Positions 22,326 to 28,918 of a DNA stretch of 64,000 nucleotides are shown here, in pieces. Every line of letters starts with the position of its first letter. The first letter of the stretch is position 1. The notes beneath the pieces are model-generated. The model was given only the letters and a program-made list of their open reading frames with translations, was not told the DNA's origin and did no database searches. The position numbers were made by a program, and so were the translations under genes. The DNA comes from Paenibacillus camelliae. GTDB taxonomy: Bacteria; Bacillota; Bacilli; Paenibacillales; Paenibacillaceae. Where the stretch lies: positions 62,001 through 126,000 of the forward strand of contig NZ_JAMBNY010000002.1 of NCBI RefSeq assembly GCF_023715345.1, read 5' to 3'.

Positions 22326-22900
22326 GCGTGGGCAAGGATTCGAACCTTGCTAACCATAACCACGCATATTATAAATCGGCTGTTCAAGGCACAACCGCAA
22401 GCCTTCGACTGAGATAGCCCCGAACCCTTCGCCACTCTTACTAAGGCGGTAGCTAAGCCCCCACGAGCTGCATCTTCAGATGGCGGTTAGCCCATCACCT
22501 ACACTCACCTGTGGTCAATGAGCGACTTGTAGCGGTCGTCACACTACAAGCGGAGGCAGAACTCATTTTCATGAGCAGAAGCAGCGTAACAAAAATAGAC
22601 CCCTTTCGAGGTCAAGGAATAAACAACATAATCCCTGCAGCATGCCACAAGTTGAAGGTGATGCCGCACCCCCTTTCTAAGCTACAAGGATATGTTAAAG
22701 CACCAGCTTCACACCCTTAATGATTGTGTGAGCCTACAATGTAGATGCTCCGGTTAAGTCGGTCGAGCTAGTGCCCTTGATATTCGAGATATAGGTTTAC
22801 GTTCGAGCTATCCGTTAGCGACTACATCTAGCTGCGTGCCTGTTAACCTCTCTCACTATATAGTGGCAAACGCTAGACAAAACCAAGCTCTTGCGGACGA
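22326..22900 (-). ncRNA. Large structured RNA candidate (about 575 nt), GOLLD/ROOL-like in setting
   Basis: No ORF fits, yet the stretch is dense in hairpins. On the minus strand: a 9-bp stem (22526-22550, loop TGACGAC), a GAAA-capped stem GACCTC/GGGGTC (22598-22613), a second GAAA-capped stem CTCAT/ATGAG (22562-22575), CGCTCA/TGAGTG (22502-22524), a bulged 9-bp stem (22705-22735), AAGGC/GCCTT (22386-22405), GATGG/CCATC (22479-22496), and a terminal minihelix (22326-22365). Several stems contain G-U pairs that would be A-C mismatches on the plus strand, fixing the RNA strand as minus. Size, prophage setting and a tRNA-like end recall the GOLLD and ROOL ornate phage RNAs; I cannot align it to either. 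The 5' end and promoter are unclear. Confidence 0.65.
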
Positions 22901-22911
22901 CTCAAAATACA

Positions 22912-22940
22912 TTGAATAATTTACAAATAAACCTTATAGT
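22912..22940 (+). promoter_or_regulatory. Sigma-A-type promoter for the HTH-integrase operon
   Basis: TTGAAT (22912-22917), 17-nt spacer, TATAGT (22935-22940), 22 nt before the first gene. It lies next to the presumed 5' end of the oppositely transcribed structured RNA, so the two promoters are back to back. Confidence 0.7.
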
Positions 22941-22962
22941 GTAATGTAGAGGTGATTAATTT

Positions 22963-23172
22963 ATGGTGAAAAGCGAGATCAAGTCCGAAATAACTCGGAA
23001 TGGCTGGACTATGACAGAGGTTGTTGCAGCCCTCAACCAAAAACACGGTAGAAATGACACTGTGCAAAACTTGAGTAATAAGCTATCGAAAGGAACTTTG
23101 CGATACTCTGAAGCAATGGAAATAGCAGAAGTAATTGGTTGCAGATTGGAGTGGAAAAAGGTTAATGGTTAG
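22963..23172 (+). CDS. Small HTH protein ahead of the integrase
   Basis: 69 residues. MVKSEIKSEITRNGWTMTEV and VQNLSNKLSKGTLRYSEAME form a helix-turn-helix of the compact XRE/DUF6471-like type, ending in a short strand (RLEWKKVNG). AGAGGTGATTAATTT precedes the ATG. The stop overlaps the integrase ATG by 8 nt, so both are made together. It may regulate the operon or act with the integrase, for instance as a directionality factor; that is inference. Confidence 0.7.
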   Translation: MVKSEIKSEITRNGWTMTEVVAALNQKHGRNDTVQNLSNKLSKGTLRYSEAMEIAEVIGCRLEWKKVNG

Positions 23173-24610
23173 AGCAGCTATTTATATCCGTGTAAGTACC
23201 GATGAACAAGCAAATCAAGGAAACTCTTTAAGTGAACAAGAACATAGATTGAGGTCCTACTGTGCTGCAATGGGTTGGGAAAACATCCAAGTGTATGTTG
23301 ATGATGGCTATTCTGCTGGATCGTTAGATAGACCGGCACTGACTAGCATGATGAAGAATGTAAGGATGCTGAAGCATGACGTTGTTCTCACCACTAAGTT
23401 AGACAGGCTATGCAGAAACCTTTTGGACTTATTGAATGTTATTGATGAACTAGAAGAATATGAATGCCAGTATACATCTGCAACCGAGAGTTTCGATACC
23501 TCTACACCTGCTGGAAGAATGGTATTACAGATCCTTGGCGCTTTTGCTGAATTTGAGCGTGGCCGTATTCGTGAGCGTGTCAGAGAAAACATGAGATCAC
23601 TTGCAAGAAACACTAATAAAGCTATAACTAAACCGTGTCTTGGCTATGACGTAGTAGATGGCAAGTTTCAGATTAACGAAAAAGAAGCTGAAATTGTAAG
23701 GATAATGGTCAAGATGATACTTGAAGGTGACGGTACAAGAACAATTGCTAAGAAGTTAAATTCTATGGGATATTTGACCAAGGCGAAAAAACCATTCACT
23801 CAAAATCATATTGGAAAGTTATTAAAAAGAGAAATGCTTTACGGAGCTGTCGTTTATAATAGGCGCACAATGCATAAAGGCAAGGAAATCATTCGGCCTG
23901 AGAGCGAATGGATTATTGCTGAGGACCATCATGAGGGTATAATTTCAAAAGAAGAATACTTAAAGGTACAAGAAGTTATGCAGTCTAGAAGGACATCCTG
24001 GAGCCGTAGTGATGATACTAGATATTTGCTTTCCGGTTTGGTTAAATGCACTCATTGTGGCGAAAAAATGGTTGGTCGTTATAGAAGAAAACCAAGCGGA
24101 AGAGAATATTTTCATTATGTCTGCGGTAAATACATGAAATCTGGTTCATGCTTCCACCACTTTATTTTGAGAGACAACCTAGAAACTACAGTAATCAGCA
24201 ACTTATTATCAATGAGTGAAAAACTTAAAGGTGAAGTTAGCGAAAACAAACAGAATGAAGATGAGCTCAGACTTGAAATTGAATTAATCAAATCTCAAAT
24301 GACTAAGTTAAACTCAAAAATGCAAAGACAGATTGAATTGTATGAAGATGGTGAGATTGATAAAAACGAATTTCGTGCCGCTAGAGAAAGAGTCAACTCA
24401 CAAAAAGAAGAATTACAACGACAACTCTCTAAAGTGATCAACAGCCAAGAATCCAAAAAGATTGAACTAGCTGAAAAATTAGAAGATAAGCAAAATGAAT
24501 TAATGTCTGATGACAGGCTTGTAGTAAAAAATGCAATTAGGCAGATTGTGCATGAAATAGATATTACTGATGGAGAAAAGGTGAAAATCAAGCTGAGTAT
24601 GCCCAATTAA
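23165..24610 (+). CDS. int: Large serine integrase (phage site-specific recombinase)
   Basis: 481 residues from ATG 23165. Catalytic domain res 1-150 with Ser11 in AAIYIRVSTDEQ and DGYSAGSLDRPAL, then GAFAEFERGRIRERV. A recombinase domain (res ~160-270; GTRTIAKKLNSMGYLTKAKK) is followed by a zinc ribbon with CTHCGEKM and a second Cys pair (res ~295-335) and a long coiled coil (res ~350-460). This is the standard large serine integrase plan; such enzymes recombine attP and attB unidirectionally. An upstream in-frame ATG at 23135 is inside the HTH gene and has no ribosome site. It sits at the phage end, 10-25 nt from the host junction. Confidence 0.95.
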   Translation: MVRAAIYIRVSTDEQANQGNSLSEQEHRLRSYCAAMGWENIQVYVDDGYSAGSLDRPALTSMMKNVRMLKHDVVLTTKLDRLCRNLLDLLNVIDELEEYECQYTSATESFDTSTPAGRMVLQILGAFAEFERGRIRERVRENMRSLARNTNKAITKPCLGYDVVDGKFQINEKEAEIVRIMVKMILEGDGTRTIAKKLNSMGYLTKAKKPFTQNHIGKLLKREMLYGAVVYNRRTMHKGKEIIRPESEWIIAEDHHEGIISKEEYLKVQEVMQSRRTSWSRSDDTRYLLSGLVKCTHCGEKMVGRYRRKPSGREYFHYVCGKYMKSGSCFHHFILRDNLETTVISNLLSMSEKLKGEVSENKQNEDELRLEIELIKSQMTKLNSKMQRQIELYEDGEIDKNEFRAARERVNSQKEELQRQLSKVINSQESKKIELAEKLEDKQNELMSDDRLVVKNAIRQIVHEIDITDGEKVKIKLSMPN

Positions 24611-24640
24611 CAAGGTATACTCTTTCTCCCTTTGGTTGGC
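24611..24640. other. attR region: junction of prophage and host lipoprotein gene
   Basis: Reading the host gene on the minus strand, family-like sequence continues to LKGEVFLGQPKG and then turns into VYLVNWAYSA and stop, which does not fit the family. The changeover lies about 24,620-24,633 (CTTTCTCCCTTTGG on the plus strand), right after the integrase stop. The other half-site and the rest of the host gene should lie beyond the left edge of the window. Confidence 0.7.
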
Positions 24641-25061
24641 CAAGGAATACTTCACCCTTTAACGACTGCCAATCAAAATTATCGATCTTTTCGCGTGATA
24701 CTAAAAACGTCCCGTCCGTCTGTGTAACCTGGGCGAAATTGATGACCGGATCATCGCTTCCTTGCTGAGCAACATAAATCGATGTTTCAGACCCAACTAG
24801 TGCAACATCGATGACGTTGGAAAGCAGCGATGTCATTGTTTTGTCCCCACCTGGGGTCGTTATAAGCTCAATATCGATGCCTTCTTCAGCAAAAAATCCT
24901 TTCTCAATCGCTACGTATTGCGGGGCATAAAAGAGTGAACGAGTCACTTCCCCTATACGTACAACTGTATTTCCCTTCTTATTATTGCCGCAGCCTGCTA
25001 ATATCGTGGCTGAAGCAAGTATAAGCGAGAGCAATACTAGTAACGTTTTACTCCTTTTCAT
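24620..25061 (-). pseudogene. Substrate-binding lipoprotein of an ABC importer, cut by prophage integration
   Basis: N-terminal ~145 residues of a NitT/TauT/SsuA-type (NMT1-like) periplasmic-binding protein. A lipoprotein signal peptide ends in LAGC (lipobox). Family motifs: RSLFYAPQYVAIEKGFFAEE, IDIELITTPGGDKTMTSLLS and VALVGSETSIYVAQQ. The full family is about 330 residues, so over half is missing; a short read-through into phage DNA extends the frame to 24,588. AAGGAGGAG precedes the ATG. The cognate permease and ATPase are not in view and probably lie across the prophage. Confidence 0.88.
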
Positions 25062-25151
25062 TACTACTCCTCCTTGTATTGTCGTGCTATAGCCTATTCA
25101 CTTCTCAATAATGTGGTGCGTACATTGTGCAGCAGACCACTAGTAATTAAC

Positions 25152-25206
25152 AAAAAAAAGCCTCTCACGACAACATACTCAAATGAGCAGATTGTGGTGA
25201 GAGGCT
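25152..25206 (-). terminator. Strong terminator after the M32 carboxypeptidase gene
   Basis: Minus strand AGCCTCTCAC pairs perfectly with GTGAGAGGCT, the stem continuing with ACAA/TTGT, followed by eight T residues. Lies 9 nt after the stop. Confidence 0.9.
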
Positions 25207-25214
25207 ATTGTTAC

Positions 25215-26717
25215 TTAAGAGAGCTTATAGATCTCTTCGTATTTTTCTTTCAGATAGTTTATCAAGTACTTAGGATTCAGAGGCTCATCTGTAATCCCTT
25301 CTATAAGCTCCTGAGGAGTTTTCATACGACCAAATTGATAGATGCGCTCAGTCAGCCACTCCTTAATGGGTAGGAGCTGTCCCGCTTCGACCTGCTTCCA
25401 AAGATCCGGCATGTGTTGCTCAAGCGTATGTGCGAACTGCGCAGCATACATATTGCCTAGAGAGTATGAAGGGAAATATCCAAATCCTCCACCTGACCAG
25501 TGCACGTCCTGCAGTACACCTTCTGCGTTGGTAGATGGTGTTATCCCTAAGTATTGCTCGTATTTTTCATTCCACACACGCGGTAAATCCTTAGCCTTTA
25601 AGCCTTCATTGAATATCATTTGTTCGATTTCATAGCGAATTATGATGTGCAGATTGTAGGTCAATTCATCTGCTTCAATACGGATTAGTGACGGTTGAAC
25701 AACATTGTTACCTCGGTAGAATGTATCTACTTCAATATCATTGAATTGTGGAAATCGTAACTGTAAATCTCGATAGTAGCGATTCCAGAATGACCGGCTT
25801 CTTCCAATCATATTTTCCCAGAAGCGAGACTGTGACTCATGAATCCCCATTGATGTGCCTGTCGCGAGTGTTGTACCTGTTAATGTATCGCTAATGTTTT
25901 GCTCGTATAACGCATGACCGCCCTCATGAATCGTTCCAAAGAGCGCACTTGTTACATCATCCTCCAGATACCGCGTCGTAATACGAACATCATTTACATT
26001 TAGGCCTGTAGCAAATGGGTGCACACTTTCATCTAACCGACCCGCTTCAAAGTCAAAGCCCATCTCTCTAAGTATGAATAAGCTGTAGTCCTTTTGTGCC
26101 GCAATATCAAAGCTACCATTAAGAAACTCAGTATTAGGCTGGTGCGGGCTAGCAGCAAGCTTCTCTGCAAGCGGGATAAGCTCCTTCTTCAGCTTAACGA
26201 ACAATTTATCCAGCTGCTTCACCGTCATTCCTGGCTCGTACTGATCAAGCAGTGTATCATAGCGAGTTTCATGAACGCCCCATAGGTCAATCATTTCATT
26301 CGTAAGATCAATAATTTGCTGTAAATATGGCTCAAAGCTATCGAAGTCGTCCTTTTCCTTGCATTCCTCCCACATCGATTCGGCTTGCGTTGTGAGCATA
26401 ACATATTTGTGATTAAGCTCAGGAGGGATTTTAACACTGCGATCATAATCCTTACGCGTTTCAGCAACGAGCCTTTGATCTACCTCAGATAGCTGACTCC
26501 ACTGCTCCTTGCTTTCTAATTCAGTAAGTAAAGTGCCAAGCTCCTGAGAGGTAGACAGACGAAACATCTCAGCTGATAGCGTTCCAATAACCTCGGAGCG
26601 GGTATCCATACCCTTTCGTGGAGCTCCAGTTCGTAAATCCCAATACAATACAGCTAATGCCTCATCATACTGTTTAATCGTTTTATTAATGCTGCGAAAC
26701 TGCTCAATGAGTGACAT
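25215..26717 (-). CDS. Metallocarboxypeptidase, peptidase family M32 (thermostable carboxypeptidase 1 type)
   Basis: 500 residues, full length for M32. The zinc motif is HEGGH (His264, Glu265, His268) in LFGTIHEGGHALYEQN. The family motifs HPF (res 233-235) and DVRITTRY (res 243-250) are present, as is ESQSRFWENMIGRS. It removes C-terminal residues from peptides and acts in the cytoplasm. B. subtilis has an equivalent (YpwA). GAAGGGAAG precedes the ATG; monocistronic with its own terminator. Confidence 0.95.
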   Translation of the reverse strand: MSLIEQFRSINKTIKQYDEALAVLYWDLRTGAPRKGMDTRSEVIGTLSAEMFRLSTSQELGTLLTELESKEQWSQLSEVDQRLVAETRKDYDRSVKIPPELNHKYVMLTTQAESMWEECKEKDDFDSFEPYLQQIIDLTNEMIDLWGVHETRYDTLLDQYEPGMTVKQLDKLFVKLKKELIPLAEKLAASPHQPNTEFLNGSFDIAAQKDYSLFILREMGFDFEAGRLDESVHPFATGLNVNDVRITTRYLEDDVTSALFGTIHEGGHALYEQNISDTLTGTTLATGTSMGIHESQSRFWENMIGRSRSFWNRYYRDLQLRFPQFNDIEVDTFYRGNNVVQPSLIRIEADELTYNLHIIIRYEIEQMIFNEGLKAKDLPRVWNEKYEQYLGITPSTNAEGVLQDVHWSGGGFGYFPSYSLGNMYAAQFAHTLEQHMPDLWKQVEAGQLLPIKEWLTERIYQFGRMKTPQELIEGITDEPLNPKYLINYLKEKYEEIYKLS

Positions 26718-26839
26718 CTCGATCTTCCCTTCTAGTCATAATTGATCATACTAATTCGGCTTAGCTTGCTTCTAGTCAGCGATCATTCTATAATTTACTA
26801 TATCCTAATCGGCATAATGAAAACAAAGGTGATGAACTA

Positions 26840-27151
26840 ATGCGTATTACATTTACAACAGAGGCAGTACATAAACTACAGCTACTGCTTAAGGATAAGA
26901 AGCTTAAATTTCTACATGATATTGAAGGCTGCGGCTGTGTTGTTAGCGGTGTGCCAACATTAACAACGATCGATTCACCTACTGAGGATGATCGTGCGGG
27001 GGAAGCAGATCCACTTCCTTTTTATTATGAGCCAAGGCATAAGGTGTATTATGAAGATCATATGAAAATCCACTATGATACAGATAAAAATGCCTTTAGC
27101 TTAAAAAGTGACGCTCAAATATATACGTTGAATTTGCGGTTTGTTCCTTAA
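26840..27151 (+). CDS. HesB/IscA-like Fe-S protein family member (YqkB-like)
   Basis: 103 residues. ITFTTEAVHKLQLLLKDKKL, EGCGCVVSGVPTLT and VYYEDHMKIHYDTD match the short HesB-like proteins of Bacilli (YqkB/YneR group). Two cysteines (GCGC) are retained, but the C-terminal CGCG motif of true IscA scaffolds is absent, so a classic cluster-carrier role is doubtful. AAAGGTGATGAACTA precedes the ATG. Confidence 0.8.
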   Translation: MRITFTTEAVHKLQLLLKDKKLKFLHDIEGCGCVVSGVPTLTTIDSPTEDDRAGEADPLPFYYEPRHKVYYEDHMKIHYDTDKNAFSLKSDAQIYTLNLRFVP

Positions 27152-27167
27152 AGAGCTATGAAAGGAA

Positions 27168-27212
27168 GGCAGCTTATGTATTGTTCATCAACATACGAAG
27201 CTGTCTTTTTTT
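27168..27212 (+). terminator. Intrinsic terminator after the HesB-like gene
   Basis: GGCAGCTT pairs with GAAGCTGTC, extended by ATGT/ACAT-type pairs, and is followed by TTTTTTT. Confidence 0.85.
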
Positions 27213-27266
27213 CTCTGTAAGACCATACTCGTTGCAACCGCAATACAGTTTATTTTATGTAATCCA

Positions 27267-27788
27267 TTACTTTCTATCCCTAGCCTTTGCTTTTAATGCT
27301 GCTTGGCGAGCTGCAATAACGTCACTTCGATCACGTAGCGTATGGCGATGAATAATAAAGTCCGGTACACTCGCACTCTCTTGACCCCAGCTAAGTCCTC
27401 TTGCTGCAGCTTCCTTCTTGCATAGCTCCAGCAGTTCCTTATCTAAAAACGGCAGCAGCATATCCTCATAGGCTGCTTGCTTCTCACAGGCTTCAATCCG
27501 TTGCTTAAGCATTACTGCAAGCTGTGTAGGATCCAGCCCAATTCGTTCGCTTGTCTCTTGCTGTAGCGCAGCTAACGCAGATTGATACATTCGATTTGCA
27601 CCCCGCCTATTCTCTCTACGTTCATGATATTGTCCGACTGCCACCTGAATACACATGACCCATAGCTTGCCAAGCCCATCCTGCGGGTGTTCCTTCCAAT
27701 ATTCCTCTAATAGCTCATGACATTCAAAATAATCACGCGTAGTATGAAATTCTATTAAATAATCGATATATGTAGATGGATAATTCAT
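27267..27788 (-). CDS. DUF309 family protein
   Basis: 173 residues. The signature is DYFECHELLEEYWKEHP near the N-terminus, followed by WVMCIQVAVGQYHERRENRR and GANRMYQSALAAL. DUF309 proteins are small all-helical proteins of unknown role, widespread in Bacilli and cyanobacteria. The C-terminal 80 residues are variable and charged. Transcribed towards the HesB-like gene. Confidence 0.85.
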   Translation of the reverse strand: MNYPSTYIDYLIEFHTTRDYFECHELLEEYWKEHPQDGLGKLWVMCIQVAVGQYHERRENRRGANRMYQSALAALQQETSERIGLDPTQLAVMLKQRIEACEKQAAYEDMLLPFLDKELLELCKKEAAARGLSWGQESASVPDFIIHRHTLRDRSDVIAARQAALKAKARDRK

Positions 27789-27905
27789 CGCTTCACCTTC
27801 AAAATTTATTTAAATGATTAGGATTTTTTGAAACCAAACATTATAATAGACGTAATGTCTTACTATAGCAACATTAAGCAAAAAAATCAGGAGGGAATCA
27901 ATTAC

Positions 27906-28409
27906 ATGAAAAAAGGCTTTTTTGTTATGCTGGCTCTAACGGTGTTTCTAGCACTGGGCCTTGGCTTCAGCGATACTGCTGATGCAAAGCGTGGTGGCGG
28001 CTTCAAATCGAACAAGCAGAGCTTCACGCAAAAAAAGGACAACACGACGCAACAATCGAACAGTGGTGCTACATCTGGCACTAAATCTTCAACAGGTTCT
28101 GCAGCTACAACAAAATCTGGCGGTCTATTCGGCGGCAGCTCCTTTTTGAAAGGAATGGCTTTGGGTGGACTAGCTGGTCTATTGTTTGGCGGTATGTTTG
28201 CCAACATGGGTGCTTTCGGTGAACTCTTCGGCCTACTCATCAATATCGCGGCAATCGTTGCCATATTTATGATTATTCGAGCAGCTTGGACTTATATACG
28301 AAACAACAAGCCAGCTGCAGCAGGCCATAACAATCGCAACAACAATTATTACGATCAAGATCGTAATCGTCGTGATGAAGAAGATCGAAATGGAAGAGGT
28401 CAATTCTAA
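27906..28409 (+). CDS. Secreted glycine/serine-rich membrane protein, unknown function
   Basis: 167 residues from ATG 27906, chosen for AGGAGGGA upstream; the longer ORF to 27,828 lacks a ribosome site. Signal peptide: KKGFFVMLALTVFLALGLGF then SDTADAKRGGG. A low-complexity Thr/Ser/Lys part (res 30-70) precedes a Gly-rich hydrophobic pair (MALGGLAGLLFGGMFANMGA and LLINIAAIVAIFMIIRAAW) and a charged Asn/Arg tail. Probably exported and membrane-anchored. Followed 2 nt later by a YxcD-family gene, so they share a transcript. Confidence 0.7.
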   Translation: MKKGFFVMLALTVFLALGLGFSDTADAKRGGGFKSNKQSFTQKKDNTTQQSNSGATSGTKSSTGSAATTKSGGLFGGSSFLKGMALGGLAGLLFGGMFANMGAFGELFGLLINIAAIVAIFMIIRAAWTYIRNNKPAAAGHNNRNNNYYDQDRNRRDEEDRNGRGQF

Positions 28410-28411
28410 TT

Positions 28412-28699
28412 ATGCGAATCTACACGGATGAAATCATTAATGCGATTTGCCTGAATTTGGCAGATCGCCGCGGTGTAAAGCCAACGGATGTTGAGGTACA
28501 GCTTTCTTGGGAAGAGGAGTATGGCTATACAGCAGAGGTTTGGGTGAACGGTCGTTCACAATATTTGCTACAAGCGAACATTATGGAAGCTCTGGAGCAG
28601 TATTTTTACTCTGAATATCAAATCCGCGTATTTCGTTCAGATATTATTCTTGGCATTGATGAGGAAGCAGAGCAATTTTGGGCTGAAGCAAGAGCTTAA
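28412..28699 (+). CDS. YxcD family protein (DUF2653)
   Basis: 95 residues. RIYTDEIINAICLNLADRRG, WEEEYGYTAEVWVNGRSQYL and the EALEQYFYSEYQIRV block match the B. subtilis YxcD family (DUF2653), of unknown role. Starts 2 nt after the upstream stop with GAGGTC in its coding end as ribosome site. Confidence 0.85.
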   Translation: MRIYTDEIINAICLNLADRRGVKPTDVEVQLSWEEEYGYTAEVWVNGRSQYLLQANIMEALEQYFYSEYQIRVFRSDIILGIDEEAEQFWAEARA

Positions 28700-28721
28700 G
28701 CTCTACTACTCACTCGTTTAA

Positions 28722-28762
28722 CAGCGCCACACGGTCAACCAGACCGTATGGCGCTGTTTTTT
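28722..28762 (+). terminator. Intrinsic terminator after the YxcD-like gene
   Basis: CAGCGCCA pairs with TGGCGCTG, with ACGGTC/GACCGT extending the stem, followed by TTTTTT. Confidence 0.9.
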
Positions 28763-28918
28763 ATTTTCCTTCCTTATTTACCTTCCTATATGCATTAGTG
28801 GCAATACTCTCCTATACTAGTTGAAAGCACCCTATATTCCTACTATTCTCATAAACTTCCACATTACAACACTTCTACATTCCATGTATACTAATGATAG
28901 ATTCATATAAGGAGAGTG

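Larger units (their letters stand above)
1..24625. mobile_element. Right part of an integrated temperate phage (prophage), left end outside window
   Basis: The region runs from tail-fibre genes through a complete P2-type tail module, a lambda-type head module and terminase to an accessory zone and a serine integrase. All structural genes are on the minus strand with overlapping starts and stops, typical of one late operon. The right boundary falls between the integrase stop and a host lipoprotein gene that loses homology to its family near 24,620-24,633. Lysis, replication and repressor genes are not seen and are expected to the left. Each structural module looks intact, so the phage could be functional, but completeness cannot be judged from this window. 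Confidence 0.95.

Noticed and set aside
22326..22480. A normal tRNA gene on the minus strand
   Set aside because: The T-arm and a matching 6-bp acceptor stem are present, but only nine bases lie between them. More distant 5' strands (near 22,470) give a 140-nt span without a proper D or anticodon arm.
22590..22613. Intrinsic terminator inside the structured RNA (GACCTC-GAAA-GGGGTC then TATTTTTG)
   Set aside because: The U-tract is interrupted and structured elements continue far downstream with consistent G-U strand bias. Kept as an internal GNRA-capped stem, though partial termination is possible.
22511..22720. A 69-codon plus-strand ORF across the structured region
   Set aside because: No ribosome site, runs against the RNA's strand, and its codons follow hairpin arms; it is a chance ORF.
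22326..22900. tmRNA, RNase P RNA or a self-splicing intron
   Set aside because: No tag ORF, no RNase P core motif and no intron boundary or reverse transcriptase/homing endonuclease is seen.
23135..23164. Longer integrase start
   Set aside because: The extra ten residues lie within the HTH gene, precede the conserved RAAIYIRVS start and lack a ribosome site.
27828..27905. N-terminal extension of the glycine-rich secreted protein
   Set aside because: It would hide the signal peptide and has no ribosome site; the internal ATG 27906 has AGGAGGGA.
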